NCBI GenBank assembly: GCA_012959805.1 | Contig: DUCN01000057.1 | Location: forward strand, 1-64,000 | Reading direction: 5' to 3' | From: Myxococcales bacterium | GTDB lineage: Bacteria > Myxococcota_A > UBA9160 > UBA4427 | DNA length: 64,000 nt | Shown: positions 1-7,296 of the stretch, piece after piece | Numbering within the stretch: the stretch's first letter is position 1 | How the letters are laid out: every line of letters begins with the position of its first letter | Translations under genes and position numbers: made by a program | The notes under the pieces: model-generated | What the model was told of the DNA's origin: nothing | What the model saw: only the letters and a program-made list of their open reading frames with translations | Database searches by the model: none

Positions 1-68
1 AAACTACTGGCGCCTCTAAGTCTGAACCTCTGCACATTGTTAGGCCAGTCCGGATGACATCACGTGAC

Positions 69-341
69 CTATTTCAAGACGTCGGAACTCTTTAGTCCGA
101 ACCCACCCAGCGCTTTTAACATCGCTAGGTAGTGCGGGCCATTGAAGTGCGCTGCGAGATCGGATTCTCCGGTCCAGCACTCGAAGACCTCGACGCGTCC
201 GGGTGAGTTCAGATCCGCTGTCCAGGTATAGGCCTCGCATCCAGCTTGGGTGAGGGCCCCTGTGATACAGGGCTCGGCGGAGACGAGAGCTTCGTCGCGT
301 CTTTCGGGATCGAGTTCGATGGTGCCGGCAATGATGATCAC
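69..341 (-). CDS. ABM-domain monooxygenase-like protein
   Basis: A 90-residue protein with the pattern of the antibiotic-biosynthesis monooxygenase (ABM) family, a small dimeric ferredoxin-like fold. The N-terminal strand reads MIIIAGTIELDPERRDE, a central part reads GCEAYTWTADLNSPG, a later strand reads VFECWTGESDLAAHF, and the end is a short helix. The family includes cofactor-free monooxygenases and quinol-modifying enzymes for small aromatic compounds; the substrate cannot be read here. The GTG start at 341 has a strong AGGAGG about seven bases upstream, so the gene looks intact and expressed. It lies next to several decayed catabolic genes. Family assignment is fairly sure, function is not. 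Confidence 0.75.
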   Translation of the reverse strand: MIIIAGTIELDPERRDEALVSAEPCITGALTQAGCEAYTWTADLNSPGRVEVFECWTGESDLAAHFNGPHYLAMLKALGGFGLKSSDVLK

Positions 342-385
342 AATGTTCCTCCTGGATTCGCTCTATTCCCAGTTAGATTTCGGGG

Positions 386-718
386 TCAGTGGGATAGGGG
401 TTCGAGACGCCACTCATGTCGGGGGGGGCCCATGTAGAGAGGGTGAATGCGGCGGCTTTGGAATAGCCAGCCTCCGGACTTGCCACTGTAACGGTCAAAG
501 TAGATGCCTAGCATCAAAAGACCCGATCCGTTCGACAGGGCGCCATACTCGTTTACATAGAAGCGACCGCTTGCCTCATCGCCTTCGAATTCGATCAAGC
601 CACCACTGGCGATCTGATGGATAATGGTGGCGTCGATCCCGAATGACGCTAGATGGGCCGATGCGATCGGGCGGACCGAGTCCCGAAGGCGCAGCTTCGT
701 GTGACCAGCATGGCCCCG
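386..718 (-). pseudogene. Remnant of NTF2/SnoaL-like protein, N-terminus missing
   Basis: Read leftwards from 718, the frame gives a sensible C-terminal two thirds of an NTF2/SnoaL-like protein: a part reading RPIASAHLASFGIDATIIH, then GLIEFEGDEASGRFYVNEYG, then LMLGIYFDRYSG and WLFQSRRIHPLYMGPP. These are the strands that normally form the back half of the cone-shaped fold. A TGA at 719-721 closes the frame upstream and no ATG or GTG lies in the conserved part, only a TTG at 598. I could not find the N-terminal helices in the other frames up to 934. The likely explanation is a truncated gene whose first 40-60 codons have been lost. Confidence 0.6.
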
Positions 719-934
719 TCATCGGCCACTTCGGCGAATCTAGTTTTTGGATAATTCGGGGCATCGGAACACTGCATTTCTTGATGGTGGTCATGTCTCA
801 TAGCCTCGCCTGCCTTCAGTCTCTCGATGCCGAATTGCGCAGGGGCTACTACACATCGCCGCTGGCGTGGATTGACCGTGCTCTTGTTGAGATCCTGATT
901 CAATCGGCGCTCTGAGGGCCGGACACGACGACCA

Positions 935-1237
935 CTACAGGATGACTTCAAAGCCTTCGAAATTGGGATGTCCCAGGTAGGTGCCCTCGGGCGCACGGGC
1001 ATTGGCGTGGGCCTTTCGGAAGCTTTCGGATTGGGTCCACGCGTCGAAGTCCTGTCTTGATTTCCAGATCGTATGTGAGGCGTAGAGCGTGGCTTCTTCG
1101 TCTGCGGGTCCCTTGAGAAGCCTGAACTCCACGAATCCGGGCACCTGATCGAGCTGACTGTCTCTGGTTTTCCAGAGTTCTTCGAAGACGGACTCGCGTC
1201 CGAGTGCAATGCGAAATCGATTCATGGCAATGAACAT
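935..1237 (-). CDS. ABM-domain / heme-monooxygenase-like protein
   Basis: A 100-residue ABM-family protein: MFIAMNRFRIALGRESVFEE, then PGFVEFRLLKG, then LYASHTIWKSRQDFDAW and a C-terminal FEGFEVIL. This order resembles the HmoA/IsdG side of the family (small dimeric oxygenases that include heme-degrading members). The Asn in MNRF and the Trp in HTIWKS sit where such proteins often have them, but heme use is inference. I chose the ATG at 1237 because GGGAG lies about eight bases upstream. A longer frame exists but would run into the neighbouring gene. It is on the same strand as the CmcI-like gene, 23 bp downstream of it. Confidence 0.7.
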   Translation of the reverse strand: MFIAMNRFRIALGRESVFEELWKTRDSQLDQVPGFVEFRLLKGPADEEATLYASHTIWKSRQDFDAWTQSESFRKAHANARAPEGTYLGHPNFEGFEVIL

Positions 1238-1260
1238 GCGGAGACTCCCGAGGACTGCGT

Positions 1261-1746
1261 TTAGGGTTTGATACGTCGCAAGTAGCCGTTGACGGAATTT
1301 GTATCCGGATAGCGCTCTCGGCGGCGATCGGCGATCCAATTATCGTTCGCGGCGAGAAATTCTGCGATGGCTTCGCCTGGTCCGACGGGTGTGTCCTGGA
1401 CGATCAGGTAGCCACCGACGGGCACGAGTGGCGCATAAGCCTTGAGTTCGGCCGCGACATGTTTTTTTGAATGAAGAGAATCGAGTAGAACCATGACGCG
1501 TTTGCCTTTCGCGCGCTGGTGAACCTTCTCCACGACTTCGGGATCGGTCGAGCTTCCGAGGATGAATTCAACTCGGCGTCTCGAGATGGGCAGATTGATG
1601 GCGCGCTCGTATTCAGCGATTTCTTCCGCGTGCGGGCTCTCGGTTTCTGTGTTGTTGCCTGTATGGGCTGTGCTGGCGCCCGATACAAAGCCCAATGAAA
1701 ACAGGGCGAAGAGACCCAGCCAGGAGATCGCGACGAAAGTTTTCAT
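1261..1746 (-). CDS. C-terminal half of CmcI-type cephalosporin hydroxylase with a signal-like N-terminus
   Basis: The last 100 residues follow the C-terminal half of the cephalosporin hydroxylase (CmcI) family: FILGSSTDPEVVEKVHQ, then KRVMVLLDSLHSKKHV, ELKAYAPLVPVGGYLIVQDT, then AIAEFLAANDNW and NGYLRRIKP at the end. Full family members are about 220-250 aa and begin with a SAM-binding Rossmann half. Here that half is absent. The protein instead starts MKTFVAISWLGLFALFSLGF, which looks like a signal peptide or membrane anchor, followed by a short acidic stretch. No clear Shine-Dalgarno precedes the ATG. It may be a deletion product that joined an exported N-terminus to an enzyme tail, or a broken gene still open by chance. 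Catalysis as a methyltransferase or hydroxylase seems unlikely. Confidence 0.55.
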   Translation of the reverse strand: MKTFVAISWLGLFALFSLGFVSGASTAHTGNNTETESPHAEEIAEYERAINLPISRRRVEFILGSSTDPEVVEKVHQRAKGKRVMVLLDSLHSKKHVAAELKAYAPLVPVGGYLIVQDTPVGPGEAIAEFLAANDNWIADRRRERYPDTNSVNGYLRRIKP

Positions 1747-1816
1747 GCAACGATTCTAACACCAAACGGAGGTGATGCTTTCGCGCGAAGGTCCATCCGA
1801 CGGGCTGTCGTACCGG

Positions 1817-2353
1817 CTAGTAGTAAACCAGCGAGCGGACTTCGATGCTTTAACGGCAGGACGCATCGGGGGCGGCGCGCGGAGCGTTGAAAGCAGAATG
1901 GGCAGTGAAGCAAGCGCGCCCGTCATCGAGAGAGTCGAAGCATTTCAGCAGGATGGCTTCATTGCTCGCCATCCTGAGGAAGAAAGGCCAGCGCTGGGAC
2001 TCGTTGAATCGGACGGAATACACCTCTCTTTGATGCAGACCAGATTGGTTTCGATGGAGTCTTTGCGCTCGATCGAACGGGCATCAAAGTGGGCCAGCGG
2101 GGCTTCGACCATTGGGCCAATCATGGGCTTCCAGATGTTCATCCGCTTCCTCGGCTTTGGTTTCGTGCGTGAAGAGCTCGAAACCCTGGAGGTCCAAGGA
2201 GAGTGGAGTGTCTGCTCTCCGCGCATCGTGCATGAGGACGTGGTGTCGATGGATCTCCGTTAAATCTCGTGCTCTTCCTTCACGTGGTTTTGAGAGATCG
2301 ACTACGGGAGTCGGGGACTCGTAGAGGTGAAGGAACGATTGAGTATGAAGCAC
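1817..2353 (-). pseudogene. CmcJ/NvfI-type 2OG-Fe(II) oxygenase, frameshifted
   Basis: Three minus-strand frames together rebuild the second half of a CmcJ/NvfI-like oxygenase. The upstream piece (2084-2353) contains HHVLMHDARR and LSLDLQGFELFTHET, matching the family's 'I.DAR...LSLDREGF.L..H' region. A second frame (about 2045-2145) contains NIWKPMIGPMVEAPLAHFDA, the family's 'NxWRPI.GPV..SPLALCDA' block. A third (1817-1990) contains SQRWPFFLRMASNEAILLK, then CFDSLDDGRACFTAHSAF, a TAA, then SIEVRSLVYY. At least two frameshifts and one internal stop are needed, so no functional protein is expected. The upstream end is uncertain; the frame remains open a little beyond the GTG at 2353. Confidence 0.7.
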
Positions 2354-2407
2354 GGGGCGCAGCCCGTTGTTAATCCACCGAACGCGGAGATGGGGCGGTA
2401 TTCTTTA

Positions 2408-2605
2408 GGCTTCCCGTTCTTCTATATCAAAGAGGCGATGATCTAGGATTTCTAGTCCCGGGGAGAGCCCTCGGACATGATCGCGCGTATCGCACTGGCC
2501 AATTCGGGTTCTCTACTGATCGAGCTCATTCAACAGCGCAACGATGCGCCTTCGATGTACCGGAATTTCCTCGCAGCGGGCCCAGGGGCAAGACCTTCAA
2601 GGTAA
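2408..2605 (+). pseudogene. VOC (glyoxalase-like) family remnant with in-frame stops
   Basis: One plus-strand frame reads GFPFFYIKEAMI, stop, DF, stop, SRGEPSDMIARIALANSG, then SLLIELIQQRNDAPSMYRNF, LAAGPGARPSR and stop. The segment matches the middle of a common vicinal-oxygen-chelate protein type in which RGEPSD, IALANSGSLQ(I/L)ELIQQ and PSMYRDFLA are characteristic. Two TAG codons (2444-2446 and 2453-2455) interrupt the frame, and both the N-terminus and the metal-binding C-terminal half are missing. No start codon or ribosome site was found. It is a clear dead fragment. Confidence 0.75.
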
Positions 2606-2701
2606 TCGCCGATAAGGCACGAACCTGGGATGATTAGAATCTGAGTTCAAGTGACGTTATGTGCTAGTCGCGGGTTAGGCGTGAACTGAATCAGGGCCGA
2701 C

Positions 2702-3145
2702 CTAGATCGGATCGAGCACCACGACGGGAATCTGTCGTTCGGTTCTCTTCTGGTAGTCGAGGTAGGGCGGATAGATCTCAGCCATCTTGGCCCAGATTTC
2801 TTCGCGTTCGTCACCGGTGACGATTCTTGCGCGGGCCGAGACGGCCTTGGCGCCCACCATGAGTTCGCATTCGGGCTTGGCCTCCAAGTTGAGAAACCAG
2901 ATCGGGTCGTTTGGCATTCCGCCTTTCGAAGCGATGATGATGTAGCTCTCACCATGATTGCCGTAGATGAGGGGCAGGGCGCGGGGCGCTCCCGATTTGC
3001 GTCCGGTCGTGGTGAGCAGGAGTGTCGGTAGAGGGCCGCCAGTGCCTCCCGCTGCGGAAGAGTCCCACATGTGGGCTTTCTCGGGGTCCGATCTGTAGAG
3101 GGCTATATGATCGGCGATCCAGGGAATTGCTGAGAAATCAGCCAT
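2702..3145 (-). CDS. Deazaflavin(F420)-dependent nitroreductase / quinone reductase family protein
   Basis: A 147-residue protein of the Ddn-like family of F420-dependent reductases. Visible family features are LLLTTTGRKSGAPRALPL near residues 40-55, then YIIIASKGGMPNDPIWFLNL and the end of the barrel MAEIYPPYLDYQKRTERQIP, with VVVLDPI at the C-terminus. Family members bind the deazaflavin cofactor F420 and reduce quinones, nitroaromatics or other enones; some bind flavins or heme instead. The start at 3145 (MADFSAIPW) is preceded by AAAGGACATTCCC, a good Shine-Dalgarno. A longer open frame upstream lacks family similarity. No F420 biosynthesis gene is visible in this window. Confidence 0.8.
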   Translation of the reverse strand: MADFSAIPWIADHIALYRSDPEKAHMWDSSAAGGTGGPLPTLLLTTTGRKSGAPRALPLIYGNHGESYIIIASKGGMPNDPIWFLNLEAKPECELMVGAKAVSARARIVTGDEREEIWAKMAEIYPPYLDYQKRTERQIPVVVLDPI

Positions 3146-3343
3146 GGGAATGTCCTTTCTGAAAGCGAGTACTTGGTTTCCGGGGCAGCTGGATGATGCA
3201 TCGGCTCGGATCCAAACGCCAATCATCTCTCGAGATGGCAATGTCTGACGGGACGGTTTGGTCTTGAGGCGTTGTTTCGAGTCGTTTAGCCTTACAGCCA
3301 GTTCCACTGAGGAGCCAAGTGAGCGGGTTGTACGGAGGGCATG

Positions 3344-3934
3344 ATGAATCGACTTCTGATTTCTAGGTTATCCGTGGGTTTGGCGATCTGCATCCTACTC
3401 ACATCCCCGGTCGCGGTGGCGCTGAGTCCCAGCGGTCAGGACGAACCGGACCAGCCGGAGGCGCTCGACCGATTGAACGGGAGGTGGAAGCTCGATTGGA
3501 ATCAGTCCGACTCCCTTGGACCCGCGATGAAAGCGCTCGAGGTACCATGGCTGGTGCGGCAGATGGCCGGCGTCATCGCGATTCAGATTGCGATCGAGGT
3601 GGCCCCCGACGATTGCGAAACCTGCAGTCCGAGTCTTCGCATCCGGAGCAAGAATCCGATTAAGAATACGTCCCGCGTCGTAACGCTCGATGGGGTCGCT
3701 CGGCCCTTTACCGACGTCATGGGAAACGATTCGATGGACCTATTTTCCTGGCATCCCCAGTTTGGAATGCAGATGGTGCGAGAGAGAGTGCTCAATAGCG
3801 GGAAGTCCGCGAAGATTCTCGAGCGTCGTACCGTGACGGATGACCTCTCCACCATGATTTCGACGATGACGGTTTGGGTCGAGGGTGAGGAGCGCGCCTC
3901 CGTTCGCAGGATCCTTTCAAAGGTTGATCACTGA
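3344..3934 (+). CDS. Secreted protein of unknown function
   Basis: About 196 residues starting with a signal peptide: charged MNRLLISR, then a hydrophobic run through LAICILLTSPVAVALS. The mature part begins with an acidic stretch (DEPDQPEALDRLNGRW), then KLDWNQSDSLGPAMKAL and alternating strands, which suggests a small beta-rich, lipocalin-like fold. Two cysteines in DDCETCSP could form a disulfide. I do not recognise the family. Of two adjacent ATGs (3341 and 3344) the second is better spaced from GGAGG. It is probably exported to the periplasm or outer membrane. It diverges from the deazaflavin reductase gene, with about 200 bp between them in which I see nothing. Confidence 0.6.
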   Translation: MNRLLISRLSVGLAICILLTSPVAVALSPSGQDEPDQPEALDRLNGRWKLDWNQSDSLGPAMKALEVPWLVRQMAGVIAIQIAIEVAPDDCETCSPSLRIRSKNPIKNTSRVVTLDGVARPFTDVMGNDSMDLFSWHPQFGMQMVRERVLNSGKSAKILERRTVTDDLSTMISTMTVWVEGEERASVRRILSKVDH

Positions 3935-3983
3935 TCCATGATCCCGATCATTCGCGGATGACCGCCTAAGATTCACCGACCAA

Positions 3984-4718
3984 CTAACGCAGCTGGCGAT
4001 CGAAGATTTCGAATATACGGCGCCAGACGTCCTCTGCGGCCTCTTTGTGATAAGGGGCTCCGCGCTCGGGAAAGCAGAAGCCGTGCTGGGTCCCCGGGTA
4101 CGTCTTGATCTCGTGGGTCACCGAAGACGTTTCCAGTGCTTGACTGAGACTTGGGACGACATCGTCGGAGACGTATTCGTCATCTTCGGCAAAGGCGAAA
4201 AATACTTCACCTTTGAGCTGTCTGGCTAGGCGGTGTGGCGTGTCGGGTTTGTCGCTGACTATGCCAACTCCATAACAGGAGATGGCAGCTCGGAAATCCT
4301 CGGTGAAAGTTCCGGCCACGGACATGATGTATTGACCGCTCATGCAGTAACCGAGGCATCCCTTTGGTCCACTCGCCGCCAGGGGTTCAGCTTTGACGGC
4401 TTCGAGCAGCGCATCGGTATCGGATAGGACCAGCGCATTGGACAGGCTTCGCATATGGCCAAACATTTCTCGCCCCTGTTCCGCAGTCATCTTGGCAAGA
4501 TCAAACCGGATCCGTCCCGCGCGGTAATAGAGGTCGGGCAACACGCAGCAATACCCTTCGGCGGCGATGCGTCGTGCGAATTCATAGAGCTCTTCGCGGA
4601 TTCCCGGCGCATCCATGTAGATGATGACGACGGGCAGCGCCTTTTTTCCATCGGGATGGGCAAGGAAGGTCTCCATTTCGCCGTCTGCTGTCTCGACCTG
4701 TATGAATTTCTCGCTCAT
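3984..4718 (-). CDS. Dienelactone hydrolase family protein
   Basis: A 244-residue alpha/beta hydrolase. The dienelactone hydrolase triad is visible: the nucleophile Cys in LGYCMSGQYIM (the G-x-C-x-G elbow of this family), the acid Asp in FAEDDEYV and the His in YPGTQHGFCFP. The N-terminal part has the DGKKALPVVIIYMDAPGI strand and oxyanion region typical of the family. Such enzymes hydrolyse cyclic dienelactones in chlorocatechol degradation, but many chromosomal copies have broader esterase roles. The start MSEKFIQVET has GGGAGAG just upstream. It converges with the secreted protein gene and is probably its own unit. Confidence 0.85.
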   Translation of the reverse strand: MSEKFIQVETADGEMETFLAHPDGKKALPVVIIYMDAPGIREELYEFARRIAAEGYCCVLPDLYYRAGRIRFDLAKMTAEQGREMFGHMRSLSNALVLSDTDALLEAVKAEPLAASGPKGCLGYCMSGQYIMSVAGTFTEDFRAAISCYGVGIVSDKPDTPHRLARQLKGEVFFAFAEDDEYVSDDVVPSLSQALETSSVTHEIKTYPGTQHGFCFPERGAPYHKEAAEDVWRRIFEIFDRQLR

Positions 4719-4927
4719 CTTTACTCTCCCGGGAAACCTTCAAAATGGGGCTCGGCGATGATGATACGTTGCCTAAGCGAATTATGGGAGCGCTTTTTTG
4801 GAGAGACGCTCGGGGCTGGGGAGTCACAGGGTGCGCGCGTTTCGATGTAGCATTAGATCGGATAGACTGGTCATTGACCGGCGCTCTGAGCGATTGCTAG
4901 CGGGCGCGGACATAAGGGGGCGGCAGT

Positions 4928-5872
4928 ATGCGCATCTCAAGCGGCTCAAAATGGATGATAAATTTCTTCCTGGCGGCTTTGTTCGCGTCGGGCTGTGCGA
5001 AGCCGGTGCCCTACGTGACGAATGTCATTGTGGATGTGGATGTTCGGGGCTGCTCGCCGGAAACGGTCGGTCCGATCGGTGGCATGGACGTGGCCATCAT
5101 CATCGACACTTCTCAGTCCACGCGACGCCCCTCTGGAATCGATGTCAATCGTGATGGAAAGATCCCTGCCTTCCGTGGAAACTCGACGGCTGAACGAGGT
5201 GATTCACGGCTTGCCGCCCAAATCGCTGCACTTAGACCGCTCGTCCAATCAGCCGCCGGTCGTGATATTCGTTTCTCCGTCGTGACCTACTCCGGCGCCA
5301 GCGGAGTTCGTACGACCGGAAAGTCCGCCAATTCCGGAACCTCAAGTGAAACTCGGACTCGTGCGAAACTGACGAAAGATACGCTGCATCTCAATCGGGT
5401 CTTCGACGAGGTGCTTTCCCGCGGCAGCAACGGCACAACCGTTTTCTTCGCTGGGATGCAGCAGGGCGCGCGCTCGCTGCTGGCCAGCCGAGTCGGAGGG
5501 CGTCGCCGAATTGCCCTGTTCTTGTCCGACGATTCTCGTCCCACCAGCATTGTCGCGGACACCTCGCTTCTGCCAGGGAACCCCGCTGTGCGGAGTGCTG
5601 CTGATCCAAGAATGAAGAAGGTGGCCATATTGGCCAGACAACAGAAAATTGTTTTTCACACCTTCGGCCTGTCTCCGAACTCGAGGACTTGGCGTCATCA
5701 CGCCCTCGGCCAAATTGCCGGCGCCACCGGCGGTAATTTCCATGCTGTCGAAGATGCGAATTCATTCTACTGCCATCTCGCGGCCGCCCTCTCACCAGCG
5801 AATTCAACGAGTACGATCGAACGTGCGTTCGCGCGAGCCGGGCGAAGTACGACCGTTGCTGTGATCGATTAG
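4928..5872 (+). CDS. von Willebrand factor A domain lipoprotein
   Basis: A 314-residue protein with a lipoprotein signal: hydrophobic FFLAALFASGC, with Cys at about residue 23 as the lipidated position. The vWA domain begins near residue 55 with MDVAIIIDTSQST, a DxSxS metal-ion-dependent adhesion site. It continues with SRLAAQIAALRPL, FSVVTYSGASG, a Thr-containing loop near SNGTTVFFAGM, and RRIALFLSDDSRP. Immediately after the DxSxS motif is an insertion reading GIDVNRDGKIP, which has the D-x-N-x-D-G spacing of an EF-hand or dockerin calcium loop. A probable role is calcium or magnesium-dependent protein binding at the cell surface; the partner is unknown. GGGGG precedes the ATG. Confidence 0.8.
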   Translation: MRISSGSKWMINFFLAALFASGCAKPVPYVTNVIVDVDVRGCSPETVGPIGGMDVAIIIDTSQSTRRPSGIDVNRDGKIPAFRGNSTAERGDSRLAAQIAALRPLVQSAAGRDIRFSVVTYSGASGVRTTGKSANSGTSSETRTRAKLTKDTLHLNRVFDEVLSRGSNGTTVFFAGMQQGARSLLASRVGGRRRIALFLSDDSRPTSIVADTSLLPGNPAVRSAADPRMKKVAILARQQKIVFHTFGLSPNSRTWRHHALGQIAGATGGNFHAVEDANSFYCHLAAALSPANSTSTIERAFARAGRSTTVAVID

Positions 5873-6025
5873 CGGCTCCGAATACGAGTCGGCCTTCGGC
5901 GATCTTAGGTTTCGACGTGGCTGTTCTTGGGCCTTTCGGAGTCGAATGCGGATTCGTTGGCTTTTCACTTGCGCCGCCCGCGAATTCGCGGATGCTTCCC
6001 GGCCGATCTGTCGACGGAGAAGGCA

Positions 6026-7243
6026 TTGTCCGAAATTATCCTGATCAATTTGACTGGTGCGGATCGCCCCGGAATCACGCGCGATCTCAGTGCAATTCTC
6101 GCTCGTCATGATCTGCGAGTTCTGGATATTGGGCAGGCCGTCATTCATGACACGCTGACGCTCGGGCTCCTGGTCGAGCTACCCCCTGAGTCTGAGTCGC
6201 ATCCAGTCCTGAAGGATGTTCTCTTTCGGGCACACGAATGGAATCTTCAGGTCCGGTTTACGCCCATCGGTCTAGAGGAATACGAGAATTGGGTCGCCGC
6301 TCAAGGCCAGCCCCGACATATCATGACGCTGATCGGTGAGAAACTGACGGCGCGCCAGCTCGAGTTGATCGGTGACCTTGCAACCCGCCGGGGTCTGAAC
6401 ATCGACAATATCAAGCGACTTTCGGGTCGAGTGTCCCTGGAGCATGAGGGCGAGATGCTGCGGTCTTGCGTGGAATTGTCCCTGCGCGGGACTCCCGATG
6501 ACGCATCGGGTTTGCGCGGAGAATTGCTCGGTCTGGCTCAGACCCTCGATGTAGATATCGCCTTTCAGGTGGACGATGTCTATCGGCGTAATCGCCGGCT
6601 CGTGGCCTTTGACATGGATTCGACCTTGATTCAGACGGAAGTGATCAATGATCTCGCTGTCGCTGCAGGCGTGGGTGCTGAAGTTTCGGCGATCACTGAA
6701 GCGGCGATGAATGGCGAACTCGATTTCAAGCAGAGTTTGATTCAACGCGTTTCTCTCCTCGAAGGTCTGGACGAGAGTGTGCTCAGCGAAATCGCTGACA
6801 ATCTACCGCTGACGTGGGGGGCGGAGCGGTTGATCCGAACGCTTCGGAGTCTGGGATACCGGACGGCGATTCTATCCGGCGGATTCAGCTTCGCCGGGGA
6901 GGTGCTTGGGCGTCGACTGGGGATCGATTTCGTTTTTGCAAATGAACTCGAAATCGAGAACCGACGATTGACCGGAAGAGTCTGCGGTGAGATCGTCGAT
7001 GGGGCGCGCAAGGCGGCCCTCTTGAGACAGCTCGCCGAACAGGAGGGGCTGCGTCTGGCCCAGACGATCGCAGTGGGCGACGGCGCGAATGATCTACCGA
7101 TGCTCGATGCAGCGGGTCTTGGCATCGCATTTCATGCAAAGCCAAAGGTGCGCGCTTCCGCGGAACAGGTGATCTCGAATCTGGGTCTCGATGGCATTCT
7201 GTACCTGATCGGAATGAGTGATCGCGAGGTTCAGCAGGCCTGA
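6026..7243 (+). CDS. serB: Phosphoserine phosphatase with N-terminal ACT domain
   Basis: Last step of serine synthesis: hydrolysis of O-phosphoserine. The N-terminal half begins LSEIILINLTGADRPGITRD, an ACT-type regulatory fold, with a second ACT-like stretch around PRHIMTLIGEKLTARQLE. The C-terminal half is a HAD phosphatase: LVAFDMDSTLIQTE (DxDxT nucleophile loop), AILSGGFSF (motif II Ser), RKAALLRQLA (motif III Lys) and AVGDGANDLPML (motif IV). I chose the TTG at 6026 because GGAGAAGG lies just upstream and the protein then starts as SerB homologues do. An ATG at 5927 would add 33 unconserved residues. It stands alone, 54 bp ahead of the MFS gene. Confidence 0.9.
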   Translation: MSEIILINLTGADRPGITRDLSAILARHDLRVLDIGQAVIHDTLTLGLLVELPPESESHPVLKDVLFRAHEWNLQVRFTPIGLEEYENWVAAQGQPRHIMTLIGEKLTARQLELIGDLATRRGLNIDNIKRLSGRVSLEHEGEMLRSCVELSLRGTPDDASGLRGELLGLAQTLDVDIAFQVDDVYRRNRRLVAFDMDSTLIQTEVINDLAVAAGVGAEVSAITEAAMNGELDFKQSLIQRVSLLEGLDESVLSEIADNLPLTWGAERLIRTLRSLGYRTAILSGGFSFAGEVLGRRLGIDFVFANELEIENRRLTGRVCGEIVDGARKAALLRQLAEQEGLRLAQTIAVGDGANDLPMLDAAGLGIAFHAKPKVRASAEQVISNLGLDGILYLIGMSDREVQQA

Positions 7244-7296
7244 TCCTCTTAGTCGACGATGCAGAGCCTCACAGAACCTGCGAGGATCTCGCGTCC

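Noticed and set aside
1772..2263. 163-codon plus-strand frame
   Set aside because: It is antisense to the three-frame remnant of the CmcJ-type gene, whose text is recognisable, while this one is not.
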